NCBI GenBank assembly: GCA_019022495.1
Contig: JAFEKR010000003.1
Coordinates: 4,030,001-4,094,000, forward strand
Direction: 5' to 3'
DNA length: 64,000 nucleotides
Origin: Epichloe hybrida
Lineage: Eukaryota; Ascomycota; Sordariomycetes; Hypocreales; Clavicipitaceae
The position numbers and the translations under genes were made by a program. The notes under the pieces are model-generated. The model saw only the letters and a list, made by a program, of their open reading frames with translations, had not been told where the DNA came from and did not search any database. Positions 1-12,347 of the stretch are shown piece by piece; the first letter of the stretch is position 1; the number at the start of each line of letters is the position of its first letter.

Positions 1-1647
1 GACGGCCACCATGCCGGCCTTGAGGCCGCGAATGATGGGCTCCATGGCGGGGTCTCCTTCTTGGCCATGGACAGAAGCGCCCAGGCCGAAATTGGGTGCG
101 TTGGCGACGGCCAGAACATGCTCTGCTGACGAGGACCTGGCACGCATAAAGGTCAGCACCGGGGCGAAGCACTCCTGCTGGGCAATCTTCATGCCGGGGG
201 AGACGTCGACGAGCAGAGTGGGCTGGAAGTAATGGCCCCTGGGGTAGCGGGGGTGGACGAATCTCCTGCCGCCTGCCAGGAGACGGGCGCCTTGCGAGAC
301 GGCATCCGCAATGAGGGCTTCCAGGCCATCAAACGAGGCGTCCGACACCATGGCGCCGACGTCGGCGTCGGGGCCCAGGCGAAGGGCTCGCACGCGGGGG
401 GCCAGCATCTCTACGAGCCTGTCGTAGGCGCCGGCGGCAATGACGCGCTCGATGCCGACGCAGTTCTGGCCGGCGGCCTGGAAGGTGCCCCGGAGGATGA
501 TGTCGGCTATGCGGGGCAGGTCCTTGATGGCCGAGTCGAGCACGATGAAGGGATCCTTGCCGCCGAGTTCGGCCACGACGGGCGTCAGGCTCTTGGCGGC
601 GCTGGCGGCGACGTGGTGCGCGACCGACCGCGACCCGACAAAGGTGATGTGGCTGATGGCCGGGTGCGAGGTGAGATGGGCTGCCGTCTGGGGCCAGCAC
701 ACGACGGTCTGGATCAGCTGGGCATCGTGGCCGTGGGCGGCCAGCGCCCCGCGAGCAATGGCGGCAAACCACGCGCTCGACCAGGCCGTCTGCTCCGAGA
801 CCTTGACGACAATGGCGTTGCCCGTGAACAGGGCGCTGATGATGGGGCCCATCATGTTGTGGAAGGGGTAGTTCCAGCTGACGAGCGCGGCAACCACGCC
901 CAGGGGCTCGTAGTGCACCGTGTTGCGCTTGTGCGCCATGAGGAAGCTTGTCGGGCGAGGCGACGGCCTCAGCGCCTTCTCGCCGTGCAACAGCGTCCAC
1001 TGTATCTTCTCCACCGTGACGAGAATCTCGCCCAGGTGCGCGTCGACCAGCGTCTTTCCGCTGTCGAGCGCCGCAATCCTGCATATCTCGCCGGCATTGT
1101 CCATGACATGCTGCATCAGGGAGCGCAGCACGGCCTTTCTCTCGCCCAAGGACGTCTCGGCCCATGATCTCTGCGCCGCAGCCGCAGCGGCGATGCTGCG
1201 GTCGATGCCGTCCTGCGTCGAGGGGTTGACGAGGCCGAGGAACCGGCCCGTGGCAGGGGCGTAGCATTGGATGGCGGAGCTGCCAGGGATTTTGATGCTG
1301 GTCTCGTCGACGGTGGACTCGGTATCGGGGAACCTTGGCCGAGGAACGACGTATCTTCGTGGGCGGGGGACAGAGTTCCCGTGGGCGGACAGGCAGATGC
1401 GGCCGAGCAAGGTGGTGAGGAGGACGGCGGTGATGGCGCAGGCGACTTGCAAGGTGCGTGTTCTGCGTGTTCTAGGTCAGACACTTCCGGGAAGCAAGTC
1501 AGACGTGCTCTGCCGCTCTGTGACGGGGGCCTGTGACGGGGGCCTGGTTGGTTGGATGTCTACTCACGACATGTTCCACTGGCGGGCTGCGTAGTCGTCC
1601 AAGTCGAGCCAGGCTGCGCGCAGCTGCTCGACGGGTAGACACTCCAT
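1..1647 (-). CDS. MSC7: Msc7-type membrane-anchored aldehyde dehydrogenase, 3' end outside window
   Basis: NAD(P)-dependent aldehyde dehydrogenase superfamily member resembling yeast Msc7, an ER-associated ALDH-like protein of unknown substrate. The ATG is at 1647. Exon 1 (1568-1647) ends at a GTGAGTA donor, and exon 2 starts near 1471 (TAG acceptor) or 1462 (CAG); both keep frame. A hydrophobic stretch rich in Ala, Leu, Thr and Val follows the junction and looks like a single N-terminal membrane anchor, then the ALDH fold reads open to position 1. Visible motifs are the SWNYPFHN cofactor-region segment, the ELGGKD glutamate motif, and the catalytic Cys in GQNC (codon 460-462, about residue 363). 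Roughly 100 C-terminal residues lie beyond the window edge. The family call is firm; the in vivo substrate is unknown. The long plus-strand reading frames over this gene are GC-rich shadows. Confidence 0.88.
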
Positions 1648-2743
1648 CGTGAGGCAGCTGGGGACATTTCATGAACTTGCGAAGAAGCTCAATTAAAATC
1701 TACTTGGCAAGAAGAAGCTTGTGTGGGGCGGCGCCGGTTGCCCATTGCAGGCAGCCATTGCAGGCAGCCACAGGCCCACAGGCCCACAGGCCCACAAATC
1801 CAGGCACACCAGAGTCCAGACTACTTGAAGAGATGATGTGCCGAGACACTGCCAAGTTGTTCATTGACCATGTTTGCATTTATTATGCTTCTTTTCCATC
1901 TCCAAAATGAAAGACAAAAAAAAAAAGAAGAAGAAATCGAAGGACATTCATTCCCATGTAAAACACTCCGATATCCAGGGCTTCCTCAATCCATGCATCA
2001 ATCAATGCGTCCGCCCGTACGCCAGTGTGAACACCAGAACATATTCTCAACATGGCCCTGCACTGTTTTGGCCATGACAAAAGCAACGCCGAGTCCGAGT
2101 GGCAAAGAAAAGCGAGCAGATCAACACGAGGGCGGCATCGAAAAAGTGTCTTGTCTGCGTCGCCCGCCGACGCCCATTAGATTGCCAATCTCCCTCCTCT
2201 AGTTCCATCTCTTCCACCAAGAAATTCCAAGTGTGCAGACCAAGTCACCCGGCGCGAATCGAGCAGAATGAACAGACTCCCGACGAAAGAAATACAAACA
2301 AGTGAACGTGTCATGCTACATCCCGACAAACGCCATGCAAAGACAACATTTTCCTTCCACACAATGGGAAGAAGACTTTAAAAAAAAAAAAACATCTCTT
2401 GGTGTGCCGCCGGTGGTTGAATTGTTGGTCCGATGTGGATGTATAAGTAGTAATGTGTGCACGTAGGCTTGAATAGACGATGAAATGAACAGAGCGTGCG
2501 TAGGCAGGTAGGTGTGCGTGGGCCAGTGCGAGGGGTATTGCGACGAACTCAAAGATGGTTCATGCAGATGATGAAGACGCAACCCAGAGGGGTAGGTGAC
2601 ATGTGGCCAGTTGATGTCGGTCCATCAAGGGGGCAACGGCGGCTGTGCATGTAGGCTTTAATATACAAGGGAAAGTTCAGTGCCTGGGATGGCGCAGGCC
2701 GAGTCCATCTGGTCTCTCTCTCTCTCTCTCTCTCTCTTCTTCT
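1648..2743. other. Intergenic: ALDH upstream region and flippase 3' flank
   Basis: No supported gene. The stretch carries the presumed promoter of the aldehyde dehydrogenase and the 3' untranslated region of the flippase, both transcribed leftwards. It contains short direct repeats of an 8-mer (CAGGCCCA) near 1767-1796 and a (TC)12 run at 2713-2736 just past the flippase stop. Confidence 0.6.
2713..2736. repeat. (TC)12 microsatellite
   Basis: Uninterrupted dinucleotide run lying within 10 bases of the flippase stop codon, so probably inside its 3' untranslated region. Confidence 0.9.
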
Positions 2744-5700
2744 CTACGGGTTGGCACTCTTGGTTAGAGACAGTCCTCGAAGCCTTGATCTAATCCGACC
2801 ACCAGGCTGGGCGAGCGATTGGCTCGACTCAATCCGAGACAATCGCGCTGCCGAGGTGAAGTCGTTGATGGCCTCGAAGCTTGGTCGAACGCGGTCCATT
2901 GATGCACGCATTCGATCGTACGACGGTCTGGCCCGGTCTATTGAGGGGCGGCCATGTGCAGGAACGTCCAACGACATGCGATTAGCCGTGAAATTGGTCG
3001 AGTCGCTGCCATTTTGTGTCCGGTTGTGTGCCGTGGTTCGAGTAGCTGTTGATGGAGGGTAGATTGGTCGAAGGTCCTCGTCGACGCTGCCATAAGCAAC
3101 GTGCTTCGGTCGCTTCGGACTCTCCGCTCCTGATTTCTTGCTAGATGCTTTCTCGCTGGCAACATCGGGGGCAGCCTTGTCTTCCAGATGTGCAAACTTG
3201 CCCATGAGTTCCTGCTCTCGGATGATGTCGACGTCGTAAGGCAAGTACACCTTCTGGAGAGCCTTGATGGCGAATCGAGGAAACAGGCAAATGACTGGGA
3301 CAATGAAGAACACGGCCCAAAATGTTGCTTCCCCGTACACCTGGGCGGCAGTGTGGTAGAAGTAGCCCGACGAGGTAAAAGACGTGTAGACTCCGGTCCA
3401 GAAGAAGATGAAGACATCACTGATCACCACGATGAGAAGCATAAGCCAGTCCCATCGATATGTATTCATCAGGATGTACCCGTTGATGGCCAGAATGGCA
3501 GGATGGGCAATGTAGGCGCCGAATCGCACTCTGTCCTCGAGGCCGAGTCCATTGAAGGTGACGGATTTGCCAGGGATGAATAACAAGTACGGAACGAAGA
3601 AGACCATGACAGATTGGTAAACGCCGTCAATCATGTAGAGCCTATGGATGTACACTCATGGTTAGCTTGGGGGTGAAGAATGTTCGCTGCCTTCCTTCAG
3701 GGCTCCGAAAGTTGCTTGTGATTCGAACTTACCAAAACTTTCTCTGTGTCCATTCCAGTCGTTCGATGCCTCGTCGGTACAATTCAGGCACAGCCAGAGA
3801 GACTGTGTCCGAAACATCCTGGTCGAGGACACCCATGATGGTCACGGGCACTGAAGTGAAGAATAGGTTGAACATGAGGATGTAGGTGTAGTCGAAGAGA
3901 TACGTCATGTCGAAATCGCAAAAGATTTCGTACCAGAAGATTGCAAAGGTCCAGATCATGTTCTTGTAAAAGAAGTTGCTGATGCTTTCCGCCAGTCTCC
4001 GGTAGGACCATCGGCCGTGCACGAGCAGCAACCTCTGAAGATACCTGAACTGTGCAACAGCGTAGTCGGACGACATGGCGGCTTGTCGACCTTCCAAGCC
4101 TGCAATGCCAACGCCAACATCAGCTTCTTGAATCATAGCAACATCATTGGCACCGTCGCCAATGGAGAGCGTCATGACATCCAGTCCATTCTTCACCATG
4201 GCGACGACAGCAGCTTTCTGTGCGGGACTGACTCGGCAGCACAGGACCGACCGGCACTGTTTGCAAAGTAACAAGAACTTCTGCTTCAACGAGTCGTTGA
4301 GGGCCCAGCGGAGAGTGAAGCCATCAATGATGATGCCATGAGTTGGACCGGGAGGCTCATGGCTCTTCTTGGCCGCTGCGAGGTCTTCGTCACTGCCAGT
4401 CAGTCCAAAGAATTCAAGGTTCTGGTCCAGCTGCTTCTTAACATCCTCGAGGAAGGCTTCGTCCTGAGCCTCTCCACTCTCATCCTCGTCGACCCGTAGA
4501 TGGATCAACTCCATATCGTTGTTGAGCAAGTTGCACGAGAAGCCGATGTTGATGGCAGTCTCGACTTTGTCACCGGTCAGAACCCAGAGCTTGATGCCAG
4601 CCTTGGCGAGCAGGGCGATCGTATCGGGCACACCATCTTGGAGACGATCCTCGATGGCCGTGCCGCCAAGGAGGTAAAGATCTTGTTCGATTAGTTCCGC
4701 GACGTGCTCGAGCTTCTCATCGCGGTTTTCAAGGGCCGATGCTGCCACATCGTGCTCCTTCTTCCATTCGCGGTATTGTTCCTCGGTGAGTTCCTTCTGG
4801 GCAATGCAAAGAGTGCGAAGACCCTCGCGGGCGAACATCTCCAAATGCTCGGCCGTCTCGCGTCTGAGTTGCTGCTGCTCACCCCTCTTCAGGCGAGCAT
4901 AGATTACGGAATCAGCACCTTTACAGAACATGACGATACGGCCATCTGGCATGCGAACAATGGAGCTCATTCGCTTCCGAGTGGAATTGAACTCAATGGT
5001 GTTGAGAATGGGGTAGTGGCGCTCCTCGCCCATGACGTTCAAGTTGATGCCGTCACCAGAATGGCCCAACACCGTGAAACCCATGTCGCGGGCAGTAGCA
5101 ACGAGAGCCTCCTCATCAGGGGACTGCGCCTTGAACGTCATCTTGGGAGGGTCGCCAGGGGTCTTTTCAGCAATGACAGTGTGGCAAAGGGCGAGAGCCA
5201 ACATGAATCCCTCAATGGCGGACTGCTGTTCTTGACCGTGTTCTCCGGCCAGATCTGAAACGAAGTCCGGCGCGACAAAAGTCAGGGCATCATCGTGAAG
5301 GTATGGATTATCGTGGATTTTACGCAAACCCTCAAGGGATCGTACTTTCGCTGCGGCGATTTCAGCATGGATACGAGCGGCTTCCTTCTCCACATCAACG
5401 CCCATCCGCTTCTGCATGCCAGCCTGAGCCTCCGTGTACGCCTCACCGTAAGGCTGTCCGTTGATTGTGGCTTTCTTGAATTCCATGACATTCTGGGTCA
5501 GAGTGCCCGTCTTGTCAGAGAAGATGTATTCAATTTGCCCAACGTCATCAGAGATGTTCCAGGACTTGGGAATACAGGGCTGGTCGATTGGCTCGTAGTA
5601 CATTTTGGCGTCGCTGAAGATGAAAACAGCCTGCAGCGTTCGCACGATTTCCAAGGTAATGTAGAGAGAGATGGGAACCAAGTTCTGGAACAAAATAATG

Positions 5701-7553
5701 GCGGCCCAAAAGGTAATGAAACCACTCATTGGGGCGCTGCCACCAATTGACTCATATTCAAAGAAATGAAGCGAGGCATCCGTCTTTGCCCAGGCAACGC
5801 CGTTACCGATGGCCGCAATCAGACACATGATGATGAGAATGCCAAAATTGCACACAACGTTGAAGTTCATTTCTCTCGCAATTCTGGCACGTTTGCTGGG
5901 TGTTATGCCCGCATTCATCATGATTCGCGTGTCGTGACCGGTAAAAACAACGACGCCGAGGATCCATTCCGTGTTTCGCAAGTGACAACCACGAAGCAAG
6001 AGATTATCAATGGTGATCGGCTCGGTCATTTTTTCAGGCTCATCATCGGGCAGGCCAGGAACAGGCTGCTGCCAATGAATGGCACCGTTGTATTTGTAAA
6101 GGTTAGGGTGAGGCGCCTCGCTCTCAATTCGAAATTCGGCGCGCTCGCAATCGCGGGCATGTTTCATAGGACGGCCACAACGAAGAGCCTGACGAACTTT
6201 GAGATTAGTCTCGCCATCCAAATTCTTGGTTTCCACGTAGCAGGCGCCATCGGGATCAGATGTGGAAAGAATGATAATGTCAGCGGGCAATTCGTCGTCA
6301 TTGTAGATTCGCACGAAATCTCCCACTTGAAGATCCTTCCAGGTATCCTTTTTGAAGCGGGCGCCTTGGGTACGTCTCGCGCGGTTGATCAAGTCAGGCT
6401 TCATGTCCCGAATGGCTGCTGCTCGCTGGGCATCTGCCTCGTTTGGCAGTTCCTCGTCAGGAAACCGGATATGCGGAACGCCGTTCGCAGGAGTTGGTGA
6501 TGGCACTGGCGTCATCTGGATATCCTCGCGTGCGTCGACAAAAGATTCTCGGTTCCCAAAGGACGAGGCCAGTGAGTCGCGGATTGATCGTCGAGTTCGA
6601 ACCGTTTCAGCTGAGGGCCGGCCCTCTTGGTCCTGTTCGGGATTCAATTTGAGCATTTTGCGTTCGGCTCGAAGCCTCCTTGCCTTCTTGGACCATAAGC
6701 TCTCAATGACATGCCAAATGCCACCAAAAAGTCGAGTGTTTGCCTTTTTAAACCTTCTCCAAGTGGAAACATTGTCCTCCTGAACGTTGACGTTGTTCCA
6801 GTTCTGCAGCTTATGGACAGGGGCGTTATTCAGCTCTATGTCGAGGATCGTCCTTCTATAATCTTCGACGGCATCCTTTGCAGCTGTGATGACGATAATC
6901 ACGATCAAGGGAACGGCGTTTAGGCCGGGATTGACTCCTCCAAAGATGGGGAAAATCTGTACGAGTAATTAGACATCTGCAGCCTATTGCGAACGAACAT
7001 TCATAATTTGAAAAAGGCAAGGCAGGTGTAAAAAAAAAAAAAAAAAAAGGGGGGGGGGGGTTCGACATACAACTAGAATAACCAAGAACAAGAAGAAGAT
7101 GTTGGCCACGTTGTGAAATTGAAACCACAAATTTTTAGGGATGAAAGACAGCGGCGTATATTTTGCCGTTCGAATCTTGTTACGAGGAAACGTGTGTATA
7201 GGGTCCCCATCCTCGAGAAGTTCCTCAGGTAGAGGTAGATTGAAGTACAGCATTCGGATCGAGTCCTCCTCGTCATCAGAATCGTCGTCCTCGTCTTGAC
7301 CTTGATTTGCACGTGAATTATTGTCACCATCACGGTCAGGATCATGGTCCTCAAAAGGTGCACCATTTCCATCGGTTCCGGCGGCGCCCTTTTCGGATTG
7401 AGTTCGTTTATGCTGCATACGGTTGAGGAGAGACAGCCGCTTGTTGTTGCTGCTCTTGACCGTCATCTTGCGAGTCGCCCATCTCGCCCGTTGAGTAGGA
7501 GCCTTTAACAATTTGGGATCCGGACCAGGCTCCGGGCTGGTAGAGGGGCTCAT
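2744..7553 (-). CDS. DNF1: Dnf1/Dnf2-type P4-ATPase phospholipid flippase
   Basis: Aminophospholipid-translocating P4-ATPase that moves phospholipids to the cytosolic leaflet of plasma membrane or late secretory membranes. Exons are 7071-7553, 3733-6956 and 2744-3641, with introns of 114 and 91 bases; the sum is 4605 bases, 1534 residues, close to yeast Dnf1. An acidic, disordered N-terminus precedes the first membrane hairpin (FPRNKIRT, PKNLWFQFHNVAN). Then come the actuator DGETNLK motif, the P4-specific PISLYI in membrane segment 4, the phosphorylated Asp in DKTGTLTQN (about residue 640), the GDGANDVAMI hinge, and the last membrane segments in exon 3. The C-terminal tail is Ser/Arg-rich. 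The N-terminal pattern matches the Dnf1/Dnf2 branch (DnfA in aspergilli) rather than Drs2. Intron 1 holds an extreme C-run plus T-run in the sense direction. Confidence 0.95.
7030..7060. repeat. A19-G12 homopolymer block in flippase intron 1
   Basis: On the transcribed (minus) sense this reads C12 followed by T19, starting ten bases after the start of the GTATGT donor. It is a long pyrimidine block between the 5' splice site and the branch site. Confidence 0.9.
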
Positions 7554-9835
7554 GATGAGTGTGTGTTTGCGGGCGAATGCCCGTTCAGCCCGAGTACACC
7601 AGCCAGGATGCGGATGGTGGGGGGTGAGAAAAAGGAGGCGTCGTGTCAGATAGGAGACCTCTGGCGCGGTCGACGCGAATCAAGGTAGCCACTGGTACTG
7701 GAGCGAGCGAAAATGAGAGAAACGGCACCAGCAACCGCCAACGAGTTGAGTATCCGGGTCGAAGCAAGATTCGTCGTGGTGGTTGGTCGTGGCAGGTCGT
7801 GGTGGTCGTAGTGGTCGTGGTGGTCGTGGTGGTCGTGGTAGGTCGAGTGAGGAGCAAAAGAAGGTTCGTTGCGGGTTGACGACGATGCTACGGTTCTGCC
7901 GGCGGAAGGAGGAAAAAAGAGAGCTGGCAGTTTAGTTTACCGAGTGCTACGGACGTAATACAAGGCAAGCCAAAGCCAGGCTCTGCAATCCCCTCGGAAC
8001 TTGGCTGGGGCAGGGCTGGCACTTGTTTTTGGCACTGGCACTGGCATTGGGCCACTCCGCACAGCGGCTGCGCTGCGGACTTTGCGGCCAGTCAAGGGGG
8101 GCGCCGGCTGACTGGGATGGAAGGGTGGGTATGGGTAGCACGAGGTACACAGTCATACGGATGCGCCGGCCAGATACCTCGCCCGCCCATCATGAACACA
8201 TCATCCCCCAGCCGTACTTTGGGGCAAGCAGGCAGGCCACGGGCGCAATTGGCCAGGGTGAGGGCAGTGAGACCGCGGAGGGACGCTACATGTACGGACT
8301 AGCTACAGTGGGGTGCAGCAACCAGACAAGTCATGGACTCATGGCTCATGGGCCATGGCGGATGGAAGCCCACAGGGCCTCGCTCGCTGGACTCTACACT
8401 GAGTCTACAGTCAGTGTCAGTCACTGACTGTACTGAGACTCGAGGGCGGCTGGCGGGCAGCGATTATTAACAATAATGGTCCGCACAACAATCCCGAGTA
8501 CAACAATGCCCAACACAATAAGTATCCAATATTGCCGTAATACCAGACGGCAGCCTGTAATACCGTAATACTCGGATGTCCCATTCCACCTCCCAGCCGA
8601 CCCGGATACTCGCTCCCGGGCCATCCGACCCCAAGCGGCTTGATTGCTGACAATTCAAAAATGAGGAGCCTTCCAAGTTCCCACCGCCGGATCGCGATGC
8701 ACATTGGCTCTCAAACTCGGGTTCAAACGAAACGCGTGCTAGGCCGGGAGAGTACTTACATAATGCCTTTCTTCCTGCCTAGGAATTGGCCAGCCGCATT
8801 CCCCAATGCCCAATGAATGCCCAGATGCCCAGCAGGGGCTTTGATGAAATAAGATGAAATAAAATAAACTCCGGGCTGGGCGCAACTAGTCAGTCAGTCG
8901 GCCAAGCCCCCTGATTTGCCCAGATTTATTACCGAGTTCGAACCCTGGTATGCAAAAGACAAATATGTGAGACTTGCAAGAGATGCAAGAGATGCAACAT
9001 GATGCTCCTGTTCCACTCCGTATATGCACGCTGATAGCCAGGCGTTGCGCTGAGGCCTTCTCTTGAAGAAAGCGAAAAGGCCGCGATTCGGGATCCGTAC
9101 GGACGTGGACGAAATAGCTCCTTCCCTCTTTCCTGTTTCACCAATCACCATTGGCTCGCGCTACCGAGATAGGTCCAGTGTATGACGGACATTTCGGGAC
9201 GTGCGAAATCCGTGCTTGTTCTCGTCGCCGACAAACAAAGGCTCCTTCTATGTTCACTCGTGTAAAAGCTGATGAGTAATGCTGGCCCAGCGCATCCCAA
9301 CCATGTATTTCAAGGGAGGAGGGAGCTGGGATCCTAAGCGATCACTTTGTCGTGCCTCTGGCGGTGATGGCCATGTCAGCACTGATGCCGAATTCTGCGA
9401 GTAGGAATGACGGAACGACTTCTTCGACCAAGTTGTCTCAGCTGCATGCGAGACATATCTCATGCATTACTGCTCCTTGTTTTGTCCTCATTCCTGGGCT
9501 GGGCAAACAATCCGCAAGTCGACACTCTGTGCAGATTCTCGCAATGATGCGTTGTTTGGATTGGATTAAATAGAGATGCAGCCATGCATGGCTCGAGTGT
9601 TCAACGTGATTGTAAAAATGGTGTCTCGCAAGACGATTAATAATAAATTAGCGGTCGAGATGGTCAATCCCGCCCCTCTGATTGGCTCGGACGCGACTGC
9701 GACCGCTGAGACGCGCCGAGACCAACAACGTCAAGAATGACACAAACTTCACGAAACTGGAACAAAGCCCGCCAGAGACCTCGACTTGGCTGATATCAGC
9801 CACAGCCAGCTTCACACGGCGCTTTGCCTACCCAG
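7554..9835. other. Gene-free divergent promoter region, flippase / Nse6-like gene
   Basis: No conserved reading frame seen. It separates two divergently transcribed genes and so carries both promoters. Low-complexity GGTCGT-type repeats lie at about 7776-7843, close to the flippase start. Four TACGGA/TCCGTA sites occur, one pair forming the palindrome TCCGTACGGA at 9094-9103. Confidence 0.6.
7776..7843. repeat. Degenerate GGTCGT hexamer/trimer repeat
   Basis: Repeated GGTCGTGGT units about 220 to 290 bases upstream of the flippase ATG. On the flippase sense strand this is an ACC/ACG-rich pyrimidine-biased tract, likely in the 5' leader or core promoter. Confidence 0.8.
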
Positions 9836-11926
9836 ATGATCATGTCAACATCAAGGGGCAGGAACACGACAGGGAAAAGCAGAAATGAACCTAGATCTGG
9901 ACCTGGCGGGGCAGACATCCTGAGCTTCTTCAAACCGGTTGCACGTTTGCCTCCACAATCATCGACACCAACTCCAAGTGCCTCACAACCGCCAGTCAAC
10001 TCTCCACCTCCATCTCTTCCGTCTCCGCCTCCGCCTCCTCCCTCTTCGCCGCCAGGCTTAACCAGCACGCCCCCCGAAACAATCAGAACGGAAATCTGTG
10101 CGTCTGATGATGACAGCAGTGATGGAGACTACTCCGATGAGTCGCTCAAAGACCTCTCATGTCTTCTCGGCCACACCAGAAATGCTGCTCCGGCGCCGCA
10201 GAAGTCCCCTCACAATCCGTATGCTACGCCAAGGGCGAAGAGGACTGCCATCACGTTCCATTCGTCACCACTGGCGCCTATCCCTAGGCATAAATTTGAC
10301 TTGAAGGCTTTGGCAAAGGATGCAAGATGTGATGATGCCACCACGGCGAGCTCTCTGAGGGTGAAGCAGACAATCATTGCGGCCAAGGAAAGGAAGGAAA
10401 CCCCTTCCAATAGCTCGGCTACGGGGGATACCATTGCTGGAATCGTTAGAGAAAAGGGCGGCCAGGACCAGGATGCCCAAAAAGTGCTTCGGGCTGTCCA
10501 GAGGTCTGAACAGTCTCAGTGCCAGAACCGGTACATGTTTTTCGAGGAGACGTACAAACCATCTGCGTTGCCAAGAGCACCCACACTGCCCAGAAACTCG
10601 CCCTGGAACCTTTTGACCCAAGGTAGTGCCAAGACTAGAGAGCAGCACCTCACATCAGGCGTACCGCAGACTATCCTCCGCAAGAACGGCGGCTTACCAG
10701 ATTCGCTGTTCGAATGGATGCTGGATTCTTTGTGTCTTCAGCCCTCCATCATTGCGAGGCAAGAGTACTGCAACATGATTGCTAGTTGTCCGGAACACAT
10801 CGACCGTCTCCTGACGGCCGAGCGCGTTAGACAGCTGTTCATTCTCCTTGGAGCGAGAAACTTGGACCGTTCAACTTCGGACCAAAGCGTCTCCAACATG
10901 GAGCATGAACCATACGAGGATCGAGATTGGTCCTGCCTACAGTCTTTCATATCCCTGCTTGGATTTACTGCCGGCCATTTATCTATCAATGCTGCAATGT
11001 ATGCCACGCAGACACTCATTCAGCTGGCGCTAGATAAATTCCTCATTTGCAATGCCGAGGTACTATCAGTCTTTCAATATGCAATTCTAGAGTTAACGGC
11101 TGCCATCCCAACTCTATCTTGGGACACCTTTGTAAGCTTCACCAACTCTCCTCTCGCATGATCCCGGAAATCTCTAACAAGAACAAAGTGCTTCGAAACC
11201 AGTGCTTTCCTCGGGGGAATCAAGACCCGCGACATAAAAACTACGGCCCTGCTATGCATCCCCATCGGGTCAAAACGCACACACGATCTCCGAAGACGCA
11301 TAGCCGTTTCAACGCTGCTCCAAGACGATGCCCTTGCTCGCCACAACTCAGAAGACATAGTAAATCTCCGCACCATCATCGAGTGTCTTCGCAGTGAAAG
11401 CTTTGCCATCAGACCGACCACTGACTTTGCCGAACTACGCGCCAGTATCATTCTGCTCGATATCGCTGTCGACGACGGGAGCATTGTTCATTTCGATGAT
11501 CGTGACGATGAGAACAAGTTCAACGAGGAAATAGACGAGCTAGCGGGCAAGCTTCGCGAAATATGGCGCAAGACAAACGATGCAGGGATGAGGCTGGCGC
11601 GCACTGAGGCGAAGAGTGTGGTGGAATGGGTACAGCAACGCTTGTTGCACAGCGTACGGACGAGGAAGGAGGCGAGGAAGAGCGTTTTTGATCTTCCTGG
11701 TCAGCGGGACGATCCTTTCTTGCCTCGTCAGAGAGACTATATGCACAAGTTTCTGCAGAGAAAACCCAAGTCGCCAGCGGCTCCGGCTGCGACTGCGACC
11801 GCGGCTGCGGAACAGTGCGCAGATGAGGCGGACGTTCCGGACGAGGCAGAAGAGGGGGGTGAGGAGAATGAGTGGCCGCATGCCTTTGAAATTGATGATG
11901 ATACAATTGTCGTGGCCGGGGGATGA
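9836..11926 (+). CDS. Probable Nse5/Nse6-family protein of the Smc5/6 complex
   Basis: Exons 9836-11131 and 11189-11926 give 677 residues. The ATG at 9836 is the first in frame; a second follows two codons later. The N-terminus holds ILSFFKP, resembling a PCNA-interacting or related docking motif but lacking the leading Gln. Pro-rich and acidic segments (DDDSSDGDYSDES) follow, then a mostly helical domain from about residue 250 and an acidic tail ending in FEIDDDTIVV. General architecture and short motifs (HKFDLKALAK, DLRRRIA) recall fungal Nse6 proteins, which help load Smc5/6 for recombination repair. This is recollection of the family, not a search, so the assignment is tentative. The intron (GTAAGC donor, CTAAC branch) has only an AAG acceptor that keeps frame. 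The gene converges on V-ATPase E. Confidence 0.5.
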
Positions 11927-12347
11927 GATCCACCCGTGCAGAGAGACTGATTGCTGTCACAATTTTGGAGAAAGTAATGAGACGTGATATGACAGTGTCT
12001 ATAAATACTCAACTATGATCAGCCTCAAGAAGACGGGTTCTATGGACAGTGCATTCATGTTTTGATCAAGTTTATAATACAGCCTCTGAACTACGATTGC
12101 ATGGACTGAGTGAGGTACAGCTTCCAAAAAAAAAAAAAAAAAAAAAAATGTGGCAGGAATCCCCATGCAAGTCTGGATGCCGAACCCCGTAAAGCACAAG
12201 CGCTTGTTTCTGTGCCTCGCAGCCCCCTTGCCTTCGCCAATCGCCCAGCATTACTCCAATAAGTGGCCTGTCAGCGAGCGGACTACACTCCGTCTCGAAG
12301 CCATGCACGCTCTTCTCCGTTCCACCAGGACGAGGGTTGTAACACGG
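11927..12347. other. Convergent intergenic region with A23 run
   Basis: 3' flanks of the Nse6-like gene and V-ATPase subunit E. It contains a 23-base A run at 12126-12148 and no reading frame of note. Confidence 0.6.

Noticed and set aside
232..1267. Long plus- and minus-strand frames overlapping the aldehyde dehydrogenase
   Set aside because: GC-rich shadow frames; only the continuous minus frame carrying ELGGKD and GQNC has family motifs.
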